Assembly (NCBI GenBank): GCA_030638205.1
Contig: DAOWFB010000013.1
Location: 1 to 19,869, forward strand
From: Thalassospiraceae bacterium
GTDB lineage: Bacteria > Pseudomonadota > Alphaproteobacteria > Rhodospirillales > Magnetovibrionaceae
Length of the DNA: 19,869 nucleotides
Direction: 5' to 3'
The first letter of the stretch is position 1, and each line of letters starts with the position of its first letter. Below, one piece after another: positions 7,123 to 13,449 of the stretch. Position numbers and translations under genes: made by a program. The notes below the pieces were generated by a model. The model made no database searches. It had not been told where the DNA came from and was given only the letters and a program-made list of their open reading frames with translations.

Positions 7123-8393
7123 CAGCTAACATCCTTCGTGCTTGTTAGATGGGCGTTTGCTAGTCTGGAATTATCTAAAAGCGTATCTGCAATTTTCTCC
7201 GCTAATTTTTTTGCCAGCTGGCGTTTATTCATGCGCGGCCATTCTTCAACGCCGCTGCGTGTTACTAAATGCACCTGATTATCATCGCCGCCGAATGTAT
7301 CTGTTTCGTTTGAAACATCGTTAGCTAAAATCCAATCACATCCTTTGGCGGCTAGCTTGCGCCGGGCATTTTCAATTAAATTTTCAGTTTCTGCGGCAAA
7401 ACCTATTACCAGCTGAGGGCGCGCCGAATTTGAAAGGCCCCCAGAAATACCTATGGTTGCAACCGTTTTCAAAATATCGGGGTTTTCTGTTAGTTTAAGT
7501 TCGGGCACCGTGCCGGGGCTTTGTTTTTTTATTTTTTGTTTTTTCGTATCAGCCATGCGCCAATCGGAAACGGCTGCGGCCCCAACAAAAATATCCGCAC
7601 AGCCACTATTATTAACAGCGGCCATCATTTCATTTGCGGTAATAACATTTACCAAGGTGATGTTTTCGGGTGGGGCTATATTGGTCGGCCCACTTATCAG
7701 CGTCACCTCTGCGCCAAGTTCCGCCAGTGCGCCCGCTATGGCGTGGCCCTGTTTGCCCGATGAGCGGTTGGCAATATAGCGAACCGGGTCTATGGGTTCA
7801 TGGGTAGGGCCGCTGGTAACGGTTGCCAGCACGCCTTTTAATGGCCCGCTTAATTCAAGCGCCATTTCGGCGGCTTCCAAAATATCTTCTATGTCGGCCA
7901 TGCGGCCCATGCCTTCTTCGCCACAGGCAAGCTCACCTGCTACCGGGCCAACCATGGACGCGCCGCGCACGGACAGGGTCTTTACATTTTCTACCGTGGC
8001 CGGGTTTTCCCACATGGCCCAGTTCATGGCAGGTGCCAATAAAATGGGTTTGGTGGTGGCCAGCAACAATGTGGTGACCATGTTAGTCGCTTCGCCATGG
8101 GCTATCTTGGCTAATGTATTCGCGGTGGCGGGTGCCACTATTATAAGGTCTGCGTTTCGGGCCAGGCTGATGTGGCCCATTTCATGTTCATCGGTAAGAG
8201 AAAAAAGGTCCCCATAAACCCGGTTGCCCGATACGCTTTGCAAGGCCAGCTCGCTAACAAATTGTGCGCCGTTTTGGCTAAGAACGCAGGTGACATCTGC
8301 GCCGGCTTTTTTAAGGGCGCGGGCCAGCTCCGGCGTTTTATAGGCGGCTATTCCGCCGGTTATGGCCAATAATATATTTTTGCCGTTTAGCAT
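7122..8393 (-). CDS. coaBC: Bifunctional phosphopantothenoylcysteine decarboxylase / phosphopantothenate-cysteine ligase
   Basis: A 423-residue two-domain enzyme for two consecutive steps of coenzyme A synthesis. The N-terminal CoaC flavoprotein (about 1-180) has ITGGIAAYK, catalytic H74 in GHISLA, APAMNWAMW (PAMN at 121-124) and the flap cysteine C157 in GELACGEEGMGRM. The C-terminal CoaB ligase (from about 185) has VTSGPTHEPIDPVRYI, NRSSGKQG, GAAAVSDW and a lysine-rich KIKK near 290 matching the conserved CTP-site lysine. Length is normal. It follows ubiB after a 175-bp spacer, so it may have its own promoter, and it is coupled to dut by a one-base overlap. No strong ribosome site is visible before the ATG. 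The product uses cysteine, made by cysK in the same gene run. Confidence 0.95.
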   Translation of the reverse strand: MLNGKNILLAITGGIAAYKTPELARALKKAGADVTCVLSQNGAQFVSELALQSVSGNRVYGDLFSLTDEHEMGHISLARNADLIIVAPATANTLAKIAHGEATNMVTTLLLATTKPILLAPAMNWAMWENPATVENVKTLSVRGASMVGPVAGELACGEEGMGRMADIEDILEAAEMALELSGPLKGVLATVTSGPTHEPIDPVRYIANRSSGKQGHAIAGALAELGAEVTLISGPTNIAPPENITLVNVITANEMMAAVNNSGCADIFVGAAAVSDWRMADTKKQKIKKQSPGTVPELKLTENPDILKTVATIGISGGLSNSARPQLVIGFAAETENLIENARRKLAAKGCDWILANDVSNETDTFGGDDNQVHLVTRSGVEEWPRMNKRQLAKKLAEKIADTLLDNSRLANAHLTSTKDVS

Positions 8394-8523
8394 GGGTCTA
8401 TAATCCGAAATTACATGAGAATTAGTGTGATAACCTAGACGTACCTGCCAGTTAGTGCAAGGGATTTACAGCTCCTTTTAAAATAATTGATTTTTGAAAA
8501 ATTAGCGGGCTATTCGGGATTGG

Positions 8524-8547
8524 GGGGCCGGGCTTGGGGGCGGGCTT
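8524..8547. repeat. Two near-identical G-rich 12-bp repeats in the ubiB-coaBC spacer
   Basis: GGGGCCGGGCTT and GGGGGCGGGCTT are adjacent, with one mismatch, just past the ubiB stop codon. The remaining part of this 175-bp spacer is AT-rich. No convincing terminator or promoter was found there. Confidence 0.7.
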
Positions 8548-8568
8548 AGAGGGGGCATGGGGTGCCTG

Positions 8569-10107
8569 CTATAGTGCTAGCACCAGTATGCCACCCACCA
8601 TCAATGCACCCACCAACATTAACGCCAGCTTGCCTTTTCCACCGCCCGTATGACCTCCCCGCATGGCTTTTAAGGTATCGGGATGGAGCTTTAATCCGCC
8701 CTGCTCGAAATCTGTTATCGCTTGTTCCAGCCCACGCACCAACCGGGGCAGGCGTTTTATCATGGCACCCGCTTCCATGGCGGCTTCTTTTATTTTTGCC
8801 TCGGGGCCAAGGTTTTCACGCATCCAATTTTCAATTAGTGGCCTGGCGATAAACCACATGTTTGCTTCCGGGGCCAGCTTGCGCCCGGTGCCTTCGGCCA
8901 CCAGCATGGTTTTTTGCAACAATAACAATTGTGGCTGGGTCTCCATTTGGAAGGCTTCGGTTGTTTGGAATAACTGACCCAAAAGGGTCGCTATTGAAAT
9001 CTCGTTTTGCGGCTTGTCTAAAACCGGCTCGCCAATGGAGCGACACGCTTGGGTAAATTCATCAACTGATTGGCCATAGGGTATCCAGCCTGCTTCAAAA
9101 TGAACCTCGGCAGCCCGCCTGTAATCGCGGGTTAAAAATGCCATTAAAAGCTCGGCTAAATGTATGCGGGTGGATTTGTCTAGTCTGCCCATGATGCCAA
9201 AATCCACAACTGCGATAGCACCTTCGGGGGTTATAAATACATTTCCCGGGTGCATATCGGCATGGAAAAAACCATCACGAAATACTTGCATAAAAAATGT
9301 ACCGGAACTTTTTTCTAAAATATCCAGCGGGTTAAGGCCTGCATTTTTTATGGCGTCCACATCAACAATAGACATGCCATGCACGCGGCTGGTGGTAAGA
9401 ACCCGCCGCCCGGTTGTGGCCCAGTTAACATCTGGAACTATAAAATTATCGTCATCTGCAAAATTATCTTTTAATTCACTGGCCGCTGCCGCCTCGAAAC
9501 GCAGATCCATTTCCATTTCAACTGAACGGGCTAATGTTTTTACTACCTCAATTGGTTTTAGCCGGCGTAGTTCGGGCCGGGTTTTTTCAATAAGTTTTGC
9601 CGCCCAGAAAAAAAGCTCAAGGTCGCGTTTGAAGGATTTTTCAATGCCCGGACGCAGAACCTTTACCGCAACTTCGCGGTCATCGATGGTTATGGCAAAA
9701 TGAACCTGAGCAATGGAGGCGGCCGCTACCGGGGTTTCATCAAAGCTTTTAAATAGCTCAGCCATGGGTTTGCTAAATTCACTTTCTATGGCCTCTATGG
9801 CTAGCTTGGCTGAAAAAGGCGGCAGTTTGTCTTGTAGGTGCGAAAGGTCGCTGGCAATTTCTTCACCCAATAAATCGGGTCTGGTTGCCAACATTTGCCC
9901 CAGCTTGATGAAGCTTGGCCCCATTTCTTGTAAAGCAGCAGCCAACCTTTGCCCCGGAGGCAAAGATGATTTTTTGCGCCCCAATAATCCCGCCAACGTT
10001 ACCGCCATGGGTTCAATTTTTGCGGTTTTTAAAATGAACAATGCATCATGCCGGGCAAGTATCCGGGCAATTGAAAAAACGCGTGCGATATGACGAATAC
10101 TGTCCAC
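8569..10107 (-). CDS. ubiB: UbiB/ABC1 (ADCK-type) protein kinase-like ATPase for ubiquinone synthesis
   Basis: A 512-residue atypical protein-kinase-like protein needed for ubiquinone biosynthesis in proteobacteria. ADCK family hallmarks are present in order: KLGQ (68-71) in the N-terminal extension, the alanine-rich loop PVAAASIAQVH (126-136) in place of a glycine-rich loop, VAVKVLRPGI with K149, ExD at E199/D201, HADMHPGN (282-289), and DFG (302-304). The C-terminus ends in one clear hydrophobic segment, LALMLVGALMVGGILVLAL, which would anchor it in the inner membrane; E. coli UbiB is usually drawn with two. It follows ubiE by 31 bp on the same strand, the standard pairing. The family is known to be an ATPase; its direct target is not settled. 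Confidence 0.95.
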   Translation of the reverse strand: MDSIRHIARVFSIARILARHDALFILKTAKIEPMAVTLAGLLGRKKSSLPPGQRLAAALQEMGPSFIKLGQMLATRPDLLGEEIASDLSHLQDKLPPFSAKLAIEAIESEFSKPMAELFKSFDETPVAAASIAQVHFAITIDDREVAVKVLRPGIEKSFKRDLELFFWAAKLIEKTRPELRRLKPIEVVKTLARSVEMEMDLRFEAAAASELKDNFADDDNFIVPDVNWATTGRRVLTTSRVHGMSIVDVDAIKNAGLNPLDILEKSSGTFFMQVFRDGFFHADMHPGNVFITPEGAIAVVDFGIMGRLDKSTRIHLAELLMAFLTRDYRRAAEVHFEAGWIPYGQSVDEFTQACRSIGEPVLDKPQNEISIATLLGQLFQTTEAFQMETQPQLLLLQKTMLVAEGTGRKLAPEANMWFIARPLIENWMRENLGPEAKIKEAAMEAGAMIKRLPRLVRGLEQAITDFEQGGLKLHPDTLKAMRGGHTGGGKGKLALMLVGALMVGGILVLAL

Positions 10108-10138
10108 TATATATAGCGCTCCGGGAGTTTATTTTTGT

Positions 10139-10891
10139 TTAGGTTCGCCAGCCAGAATGAATGGCTGCAATGCCGCCCGATAGGTTCTCGAACGTCACTA
10201 CATCAAAACCGGCATCTTCTATCATTTGGGCAAACTTCTTTTGTTCAGGGAATTTTCGAATTGATTGGGCCAGGTATTCATAGCTGTCTCTGTCGCCAGC
10301 TACAAGTTGGCCTAAGCGTGGCAATACGGAAAACGAATAAAGGTCATATATTTTATCAAGCCCGGCCATGTCAACATGGCTAAATTCAAGACACAAAAAA
10401 TGACCGCCCGGTTTTAAAACTCTTCTGGCCTCAGAAAGGGCCGCTTCGATGTGGGTTACGTTTCTAATGCAAAAAGCGATTGTGTAGGCATCAAATGTAT
10501 TATCGGCAAAGGGTAGCTTTTCCGCGTCACCCTCCATGAAATCAATGCCCGAAAGATGGCCCTTATCTATTGCCCGGTCACGCCCGACGTCTAGCATTTC
10601 CGGGTTTATGTCATAAACCGTGACCTCGGATCCGCCAGCTCTCAAAAAGCGAAAGGCGATATCGCCGGTGCCGCCGCCCACATCTAGTAATTTCATATCC
10701 GGGCGCGGCGCTAGCTTGGTAATAAGGTCGGCTTTCCACAGGCGGTGTACGCCCATGCTCATTAAATCGTTCATCAGGTCGTACTTAGACGCAACGGACG
10801 AAAAAACGTCACGCACAAGGCCCGCTTTTTCATCTTCGCCAACGGTTCGATAACCAAAGTGTGTGGTGGTGGATTTTTCTTGTTTATTCAT
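10139..10891 (-). CDS. ubiE: Demethylmenaquinone/ubiquinone C-methyltransferase
   Basis: A 250-residue class I SAM-dependent methyltransferase that adds the C-methyl group in ubiquinone (and menaquinone where present) synthesis. The N-terminal signature THFGYRTV...EEKAG-type region is followed by SKYDLMNDLMSMGVHRLWK, the SAM-binding LLDVGGGTGD (DVGGGTGD at 70-77 with this start) and later AFCIRNVTH and KPGGHFLCLEFS. The C-terminus SGGIAAIHSGWRT is intact. Start choice: ATG 10891 gives the family-like MNKQEKSTTTHFG; an ATG at 10903 would add MICF. Neither has a clear ribosome site. The gene is divergent from mutM with only 46 bp between start codons, so both promoters must overlap or lie within coding sequence. 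Confidence 0.94.
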   Translation of the reverse strand: MNKQEKSTTTHFGYRTVGEDEKAGLVRDVFSSVASKYDLMNDLMSMGVHRLWKADLITKLAPRPDMKLLDVGGGTGDIAFRFLRAGGSEVTVYDINPEMLDVGRDRAIDKGHLSGIDFMEGDAEKLPFADNTFDAYTIAFCIRNVTHIEAALSEARRVLKPGGHFLCLEFSHVDMAGLDKIYDLYSFSVLPRLGQLVAGDRDSYEYLAQSIRKFPEQKKFAQMIEDAGFDVVTFENLSGGIAAIHSGWRT

Positions 10892-10937
10892 GAAGCAAAT
10901 CATAGCGCAAGCATCAAGAAGTGGCTACTTTGTAAAT

Positions 10938-11798
10938 ATGCCCGAACTTCCCGAAGTAGAAACCGTGCGCCGTGGACTTGAGCCAGCAATAATGGGTGCA
11001 AAAATTACCCGCGTTTTGCTAAGGCGCAAAAACCTCAGGAAGCCATTTCCCAAGGCCATGAAAAAACGCCTTGAGGGCCTAAAGGTCATTAGCGTTGCCC
11101 GCCGGGCAAAGTATTTATTGGTGGGCCTAACGGGTGATGTGGCGGGTGATGTTGTTCTTATTTGGCATCTGGGTATGAGCGGGCAAGTTAGAATATATAA
11201 AAAAGGTGAAAAAGTCCCTCGCCCGGAAAAACACGATCACGTCCAGATAGATTTATCAGGTGGGGTGTCTTTGGTTTATACCGACCCCAGACGTTTCGGT
11301 TTGATGGATTTAAGCGTTTTAAGCGAAATTGAAAATCATCCATTGCTTAAAGATATCGGCCCCGAACCATTGGGTAGAGATTTTACTGGCAGGGTTCTGA
11401 AGGAGCGACTAGGGGCCCGAAAAACAGAAATAAAGCTGGCCATAATGGATCAAAAGGTAGTGGCAGGTGTGGGAAATATTTATGCCTCAGAGGCATTATT
11501 TAAGGCAGGTATATCGCCCAGACGCCAGGCAGGTAAGGTTAGCCTAGAAAAAGCAAATGCCCTTGTCAGGGAAATTAAGGTCATATTGAAAAGGGCCATC
11601 AAGGCCGGGGGCTCAACCCTAAAAGACCACCGCACAACCGATGGCGGTTTGGGCTATTTTCAGCACTCCTTTGCCATGTATGACAAAGAAGGCGAACCTT
11701 GCCCGGGGTGCGATTGTAATGTGGGGCGCACAGGTGGTATTAAACGAATTGTTCAGGGTGGGCGGGCTACTTTTTATTGCCCTCGGGCCCAACGCTAG
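10938..11798 (+). CDS. mutM: Formamidopyrimidine-DNA glycosylase
   Basis: A 286-residue bifunctional glycosylase/AP lyase that removes 8-oxoguanine and formamidopyrimidines. Start fixed at 10938 because the mature N-terminus must be P2 (catalytic) followed by E3: MPELPEVETVRRGL. An upstream in-frame ATG at 10863 would bury these and overlap ubiE. Other conserved parts are K58 in ARRAKYL, HLGMSGQ, TDPRRFG, and the helix-two-turn-helix GVGNIYASEALF (187-198). The C-terminal zinc finger is odd: C255, C258 and C281 are in place, but the fourth ligand expected in FYCPRCQR is alanine (A284). An extra cysteine, C260, sits next to the first pair. RIVQGGRATF, with the DNA-contacting arginine, is kept. 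Length is normal. Confidence 0.95.
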   Translation: MPELPEVETVRRGLEPAIMGAKITRVLLRRKNLRKPFPKAMKKRLEGLKVISVARRAKYLLVGLTGDVAGDVVLIWHLGMSGQVRIYKKGEKVPRPEKHDHVQIDLSGGVSLVYTDPRRFGLMDLSVLSEIENHPLLKDIGPEPLGRDFTGRVLKERLGARKTEIKLAIMDQKVVAGVGNIYASEALFKAGISPRRQAGKVSLEKANALVREIKVILKRAIKAGGSTLKDHRTTDGGLGYFQHSFAMYDKEGEPCPGCDCNVGRTGGIKRIVQGGRATFYCPRAQR

Positions 11799-11813
11799 GA
11801 TAAAACTAATAAC

Positions 11814-12215
11814 ATGAAATATTTTTCAAAATGGATGCCTATTATTGCTGTATTGGTTTTTGCCCCCTTTGTCGGCATGGCCGCAGGCGATAGCAAAACA
11901 AACTTTCTAAGCGTGGTTGATGATCTGCCGCTTATGGCAGGTCTGGTCGAGACCGGCGACGGGGTTCAATTTGAAAGCCCCCAAGGGCGCATTGTCGATG
12001 TTTCGGCTACGGGTAATGTTGGCGCGCCTGCTTTGCGTGATTTTTACGAAAATACCTTGCCGCATCTGGGCTGGACAAAAATCGGCCCCGGCACCTATAG
12101 GCGCGAAGGCGAGGTGCTTACAATCACCACTGGTCTTCCTTCTGGCTTGCCCTCGGGGGAGCCTAAAAATACCATTAGGGCGATATTTTCCATAAGACCG
12201 GAAAAGGGCGGCTGA
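11814..12215 (+). CDS. Small exported protein of unknown function
   Basis: A 133-residue protein not recognised as a named family. The first 24 or so residues look like a Sec signal peptide (KYFSKWMPIIAVLVFAPFVGMAAG). The mature part is about 110 residues, without cysteine and without a lipobox. It shows a patterned core, ALRDFYENTLPHLGWTKIGPGTYRR, followed by a lysine/arginine-ended tail. It lies 15 bp after mutM and probably rides on its transcript. A hairpin overlapping its stop codon may end the transcript. Codon usage looks like its neighbours. Many alphaproteobacteria, as I recall, have an enoyl-CoA hydratase gene between mutM and rpsT; it is not here. Periplasmic location is likely; the role is unknown. 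Confidence 0.72.
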   Translation: MKYFSKWMPIIAVLVFAPFVGMAAGDSKTNFLSVVDDLPLMAGLVETGDGVQFESPQGRIVDVSATGNVGAPALRDFYENTLPHLGWTKIGPGTYRREGEVLTITTGLPSGLPSGEPKNTIRAIFSIRPEKGG

Positions 12216-12239
12216 ACCCGCCCTAAAAAGCTGTTTTTT
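12205..12239 (+). terminator. Possible intrinsic terminator after the mutM unit
   Basis: AGGGCGG and CCGCCCT (12205-12211 and 12218-12224) make a perfect 7-bp GC-rich stem around the stop codon of the small exported protein. A T6 run follows only after ten bases (12234-12239), so efficiency is doubtful. Confidence 0.5.
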
Positions 12240-12278
12240 GCCCAAGTTCCCCCCGGTTGGCATCTCTCTGGTATCTTT

Positions 12279-12302
12279 GGCAAGGCGGGGGGCAAGGCGG
12301 GG
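12279..12302. repeat. Perfect 12-bp tandem duplication next to the rpsT promoter
   Basis: GGCAAGGCGGGG occurs twice in direct succession and ends one base before the -35 box of the rpsT promoter. Confidence 0.9.
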
Positions 12303-12303
12303 C

Positions 12304-12332
12304 TTGACTAGCAGTGCTCCCAGCCATATAAC
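12304..12332 (+). promoter_or_regulatory. sigma70-type promoter for rpsT
   Basis: TTGACT (12304-12309), a 17-base spacer and TATAAC (12327-12332) are close to consensus. The start would be near 12339, giving an rpsT leader of about 80 bases. That leader contains a small hairpin, GCCTG/CAGGC at 12368-12381, and an AGAGG ribosome site. Confidence 0.75.
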
Positions 12333-12420
12333 CCGGGCTCTCGTTAATTGTATTATTAAAGGGCGGGGCCTGAAGTCAGGCTCGGTTCAACCCCAATCTA
12401 ACCTAAGAGGCTATTAAATA

Positions 12421-12684
12421 ATGGCAAATCATAAGTCCGCCAAAAAACGCATTCGTCATACTGCGGCAGTTACCGTGGTTAACAATGACCGTCGCTCGCG
12501 CGCCCGTACTTTTATTAAAAAGATCGAGGTAGCAGTTGCTGGTGGCGATAAGGTTGCAGCTGCAGCAGCCCTAAAAGAAGCTCAGCCAGAAATGATGCGT
12601 GGCGTGTCCAAAGGCGCGTTTCACAAGAATACTATTTCCAGAAAGATTTCTCGTCTTTCGGCAAGCATTAAGGCAATGGCTTAA
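12421..12684 (+). CDS. rpsT: 30S ribosomal protein S20
   Basis: An 87-residue basic protein that binds 16S rRNA early in 30S assembly. The N-terminus MANHKSAKKRIRHTAAVTVVNNDRRSRART is the standard S20 start, and the C-terminus MMRGVSKGAFHKNTISRKISRLSASIKAM is equally typical. It has its own strong promoter (12304-12332), an AGAGG ribosome site and an intrinsic terminator (12719-12750), so it is a single-gene unit. A position just upstream of dnaA is common in Alphaproteobacteria. The leader hairpin could take part in S20 autoregulation, but nothing in the sequence proves it. Complete and normal in length. Confidence 0.97.
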   Translation: MANHKSAKKRIRHTAAVTVVNNDRRSRARTFIKKIEVAVAGGDKVAAAAALKEAQPEMMRGVSKGAFHKNTISRKISRLSASIKAMA

Positions 12685-12718
12685 AAGCTTTTAAAAACTT
12701 AAATTATATAACAATACC

Positions 12719-12750
12719 AAAAGGTCGCATTTATTATGTGGCCTTTTTTA
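12719..12750 (+). terminator. Intrinsic terminator of rpsT
   Basis: AAAAGGTCGCA (12719-12729) pairs over 11 positions, including two G-T pairs, with TGTGGCCTTTT (12737-12747) around a 7-base loop. A T-run at 12744-12749 follows. It sits 35 bp after the rpsT stop. Confidence 0.85.
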
Positions 12751-12771
12751 TTACCTATTTTATTACCTATT
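12748..12771. repeat. Perfect 12-bp tandem duplication after the rpsT terminator
   Basis: TTATTACCTATT is present twice head to tail and begins inside the T-run of the rpsT terminator. Confidence 0.9.
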
Positions 12772-12870
12772 TAAAAAATAGAAAGTATTTCATGGCGTTG
12801 GCTGCGACCATATTTATCCCTGTGAGGCAACATACGAATACTAGTAGTTTTCCACCGAAAAAATACTAGC

Positions 12871-12879
12871 TGTGGATGA
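12871..12879 (-). promoter_or_regulatory. Possible DnaA box
   Basis: TGTGGATGA is the reverse complement of TCATCCACA, one mismatch from TTATCCACA. A weaker match, TTTTCCACC, faces it at 12848-12856. Confidence 0.35.
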
Positions 12880-12996
12880 TGGGGATGGATTTGAAAACGG
12901 GCCTTAGAGTCAAGTAGATTTTTTTAATTGTTACCCTTTCGGACTCTGCGAAAGTGGTTTATGACCTCATTTAATATATAAGATAAAAATACCGAT

Positions 12997-13026
12997 GAAG
13001 ATATTGGCAAAGAGGATATCGGCAAA
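12997..13026. repeat. Imperfect 15-bp tandem duplication
   Basis: GAAGATATTGGCAAA is followed directly by GAGGATATCGGCAAA (two mismatches), in the dnaA upstream spacer. Confidence 0.75.
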
Positions 13027-13077
13027 AAAGAGGAACTACGGTTATATAATTATAAGGCAGCAAGTCTTCGAGACTAA

Positions 13078-13103
13078 AAAAATCTTAAATAAAAATCTTA
13101 AAT
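13078..13103. repeat. Perfect AT-rich 13-bp tandem duplication
   Basis: AAAAATCTTAAAT occurs twice head to tail, followed by AAAATTAT. The unit length and A/T content resemble the 13-mers of DNA-unwinding elements, but identity with known 13-mers is only partial. Confidence 0.85.
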
Positions 13104-13257
13104 AAAATTATGGCCTCGAACAAAGCTTCCAAAATTATTTATGCACCACTTTATATATTAAATAAAATTTTGCACTTGTGCCCTTAGGGGGGGTCTCCGG
13201 ATCAGGTTTTCTGGTTCGGTAAAAATTAACAGATATTTTTTAACAGGGTGCTGACGA

Positions 13258-13449
13258 ATGAATTTTGTTTTTAAAAACTTGCCAAAACTTGGCCTAAGTA
13301 TTGGTCTTGGTCTTGGTTTGGGCTTCGGTCTAAAAACCACTTTAATAAATAAAGTGGGCGCTGCTTGGAAAAACGCCCTAAATCTCTATAAAAATAACGA
13401 AATTAAACGGTACCCATCTAGCCCATTTATATGTGAGGTGGGCCAATGA
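13258..13449 (+). CDS. Doubtful small hydrophobic ORF overlapping dnaA start
   Basis: A 63-codon ORF whose TGA stop overlaps the dnaA ATG in an ATGA arrangement. An AGGGTG motif lies about eight bases before its ATG. The product would have a glycine/leucine-rich hydrophobic stretch, LGLSIGLGLGLGFGL (encoded by degenerate 6-bp repeats around GGTCTT), followed by a basic tail. It could be a real upstream ORF coupled to dnaA translation, or an accident of a repeat-rich leader. I know of no family like it. It has no support beyond the ribosome site, the overlap and the open frame, so confidence is low. Confidence 0.3.
   Translation: MNFVFKNLPKLGLSIGLGLGLGFGLKTTLINKVGAAWKNALNLYKNNEIKRYPSSPFICEVGQ

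Larger units (their letters stand above)
12685..13445. other. AT-rich rpsT-dnaA spacer with origin-like features
   Basis: This spacer has no confident gene apart from a doubtful 63-codon ORF at its right end. It holds the rpsT terminator and three tandem duplications: 12748-12771; an imperfect 15-mer pair at 12997-13026; and the 13-mer pair at 13078-13103. Two near-matches to the DnaA box face each other: TTTTCCACC (12848-12856) and TGTGGATGA (12871-12879, reverse of TCATCCACA). A hairpin CTTTCG/CGAAAG lies at 12936-12954 and another, AGTCT/AGACT, at 13062-13074. Stretches such as 13140-13170 are almost pure A/T. This may be the chromosomal origin or the dnaA control region; neither is proven. 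Confidence 0.4.

Noticed and set aside
9164..9703. 179-codon open frame opposite ubiB
   Set aside because: Entirely antisense to conserved ubiB kinase motifs; serine-rich composition typical of a shadow frame.
10863..10937. Upstream ATG of mutM at 10863
   Set aside because: It would put 25 residues before the catalytic proline, which must be residue 2, and would overlap the ubiE coding region.
12995..13105. 36-codon ATG ORF in the dnaA upstream spacer
   Set aside because: No ribosome site, its middle is made of the 15-bp tandem duplication and its end of the 13-bp duplication, so it looks accidental.
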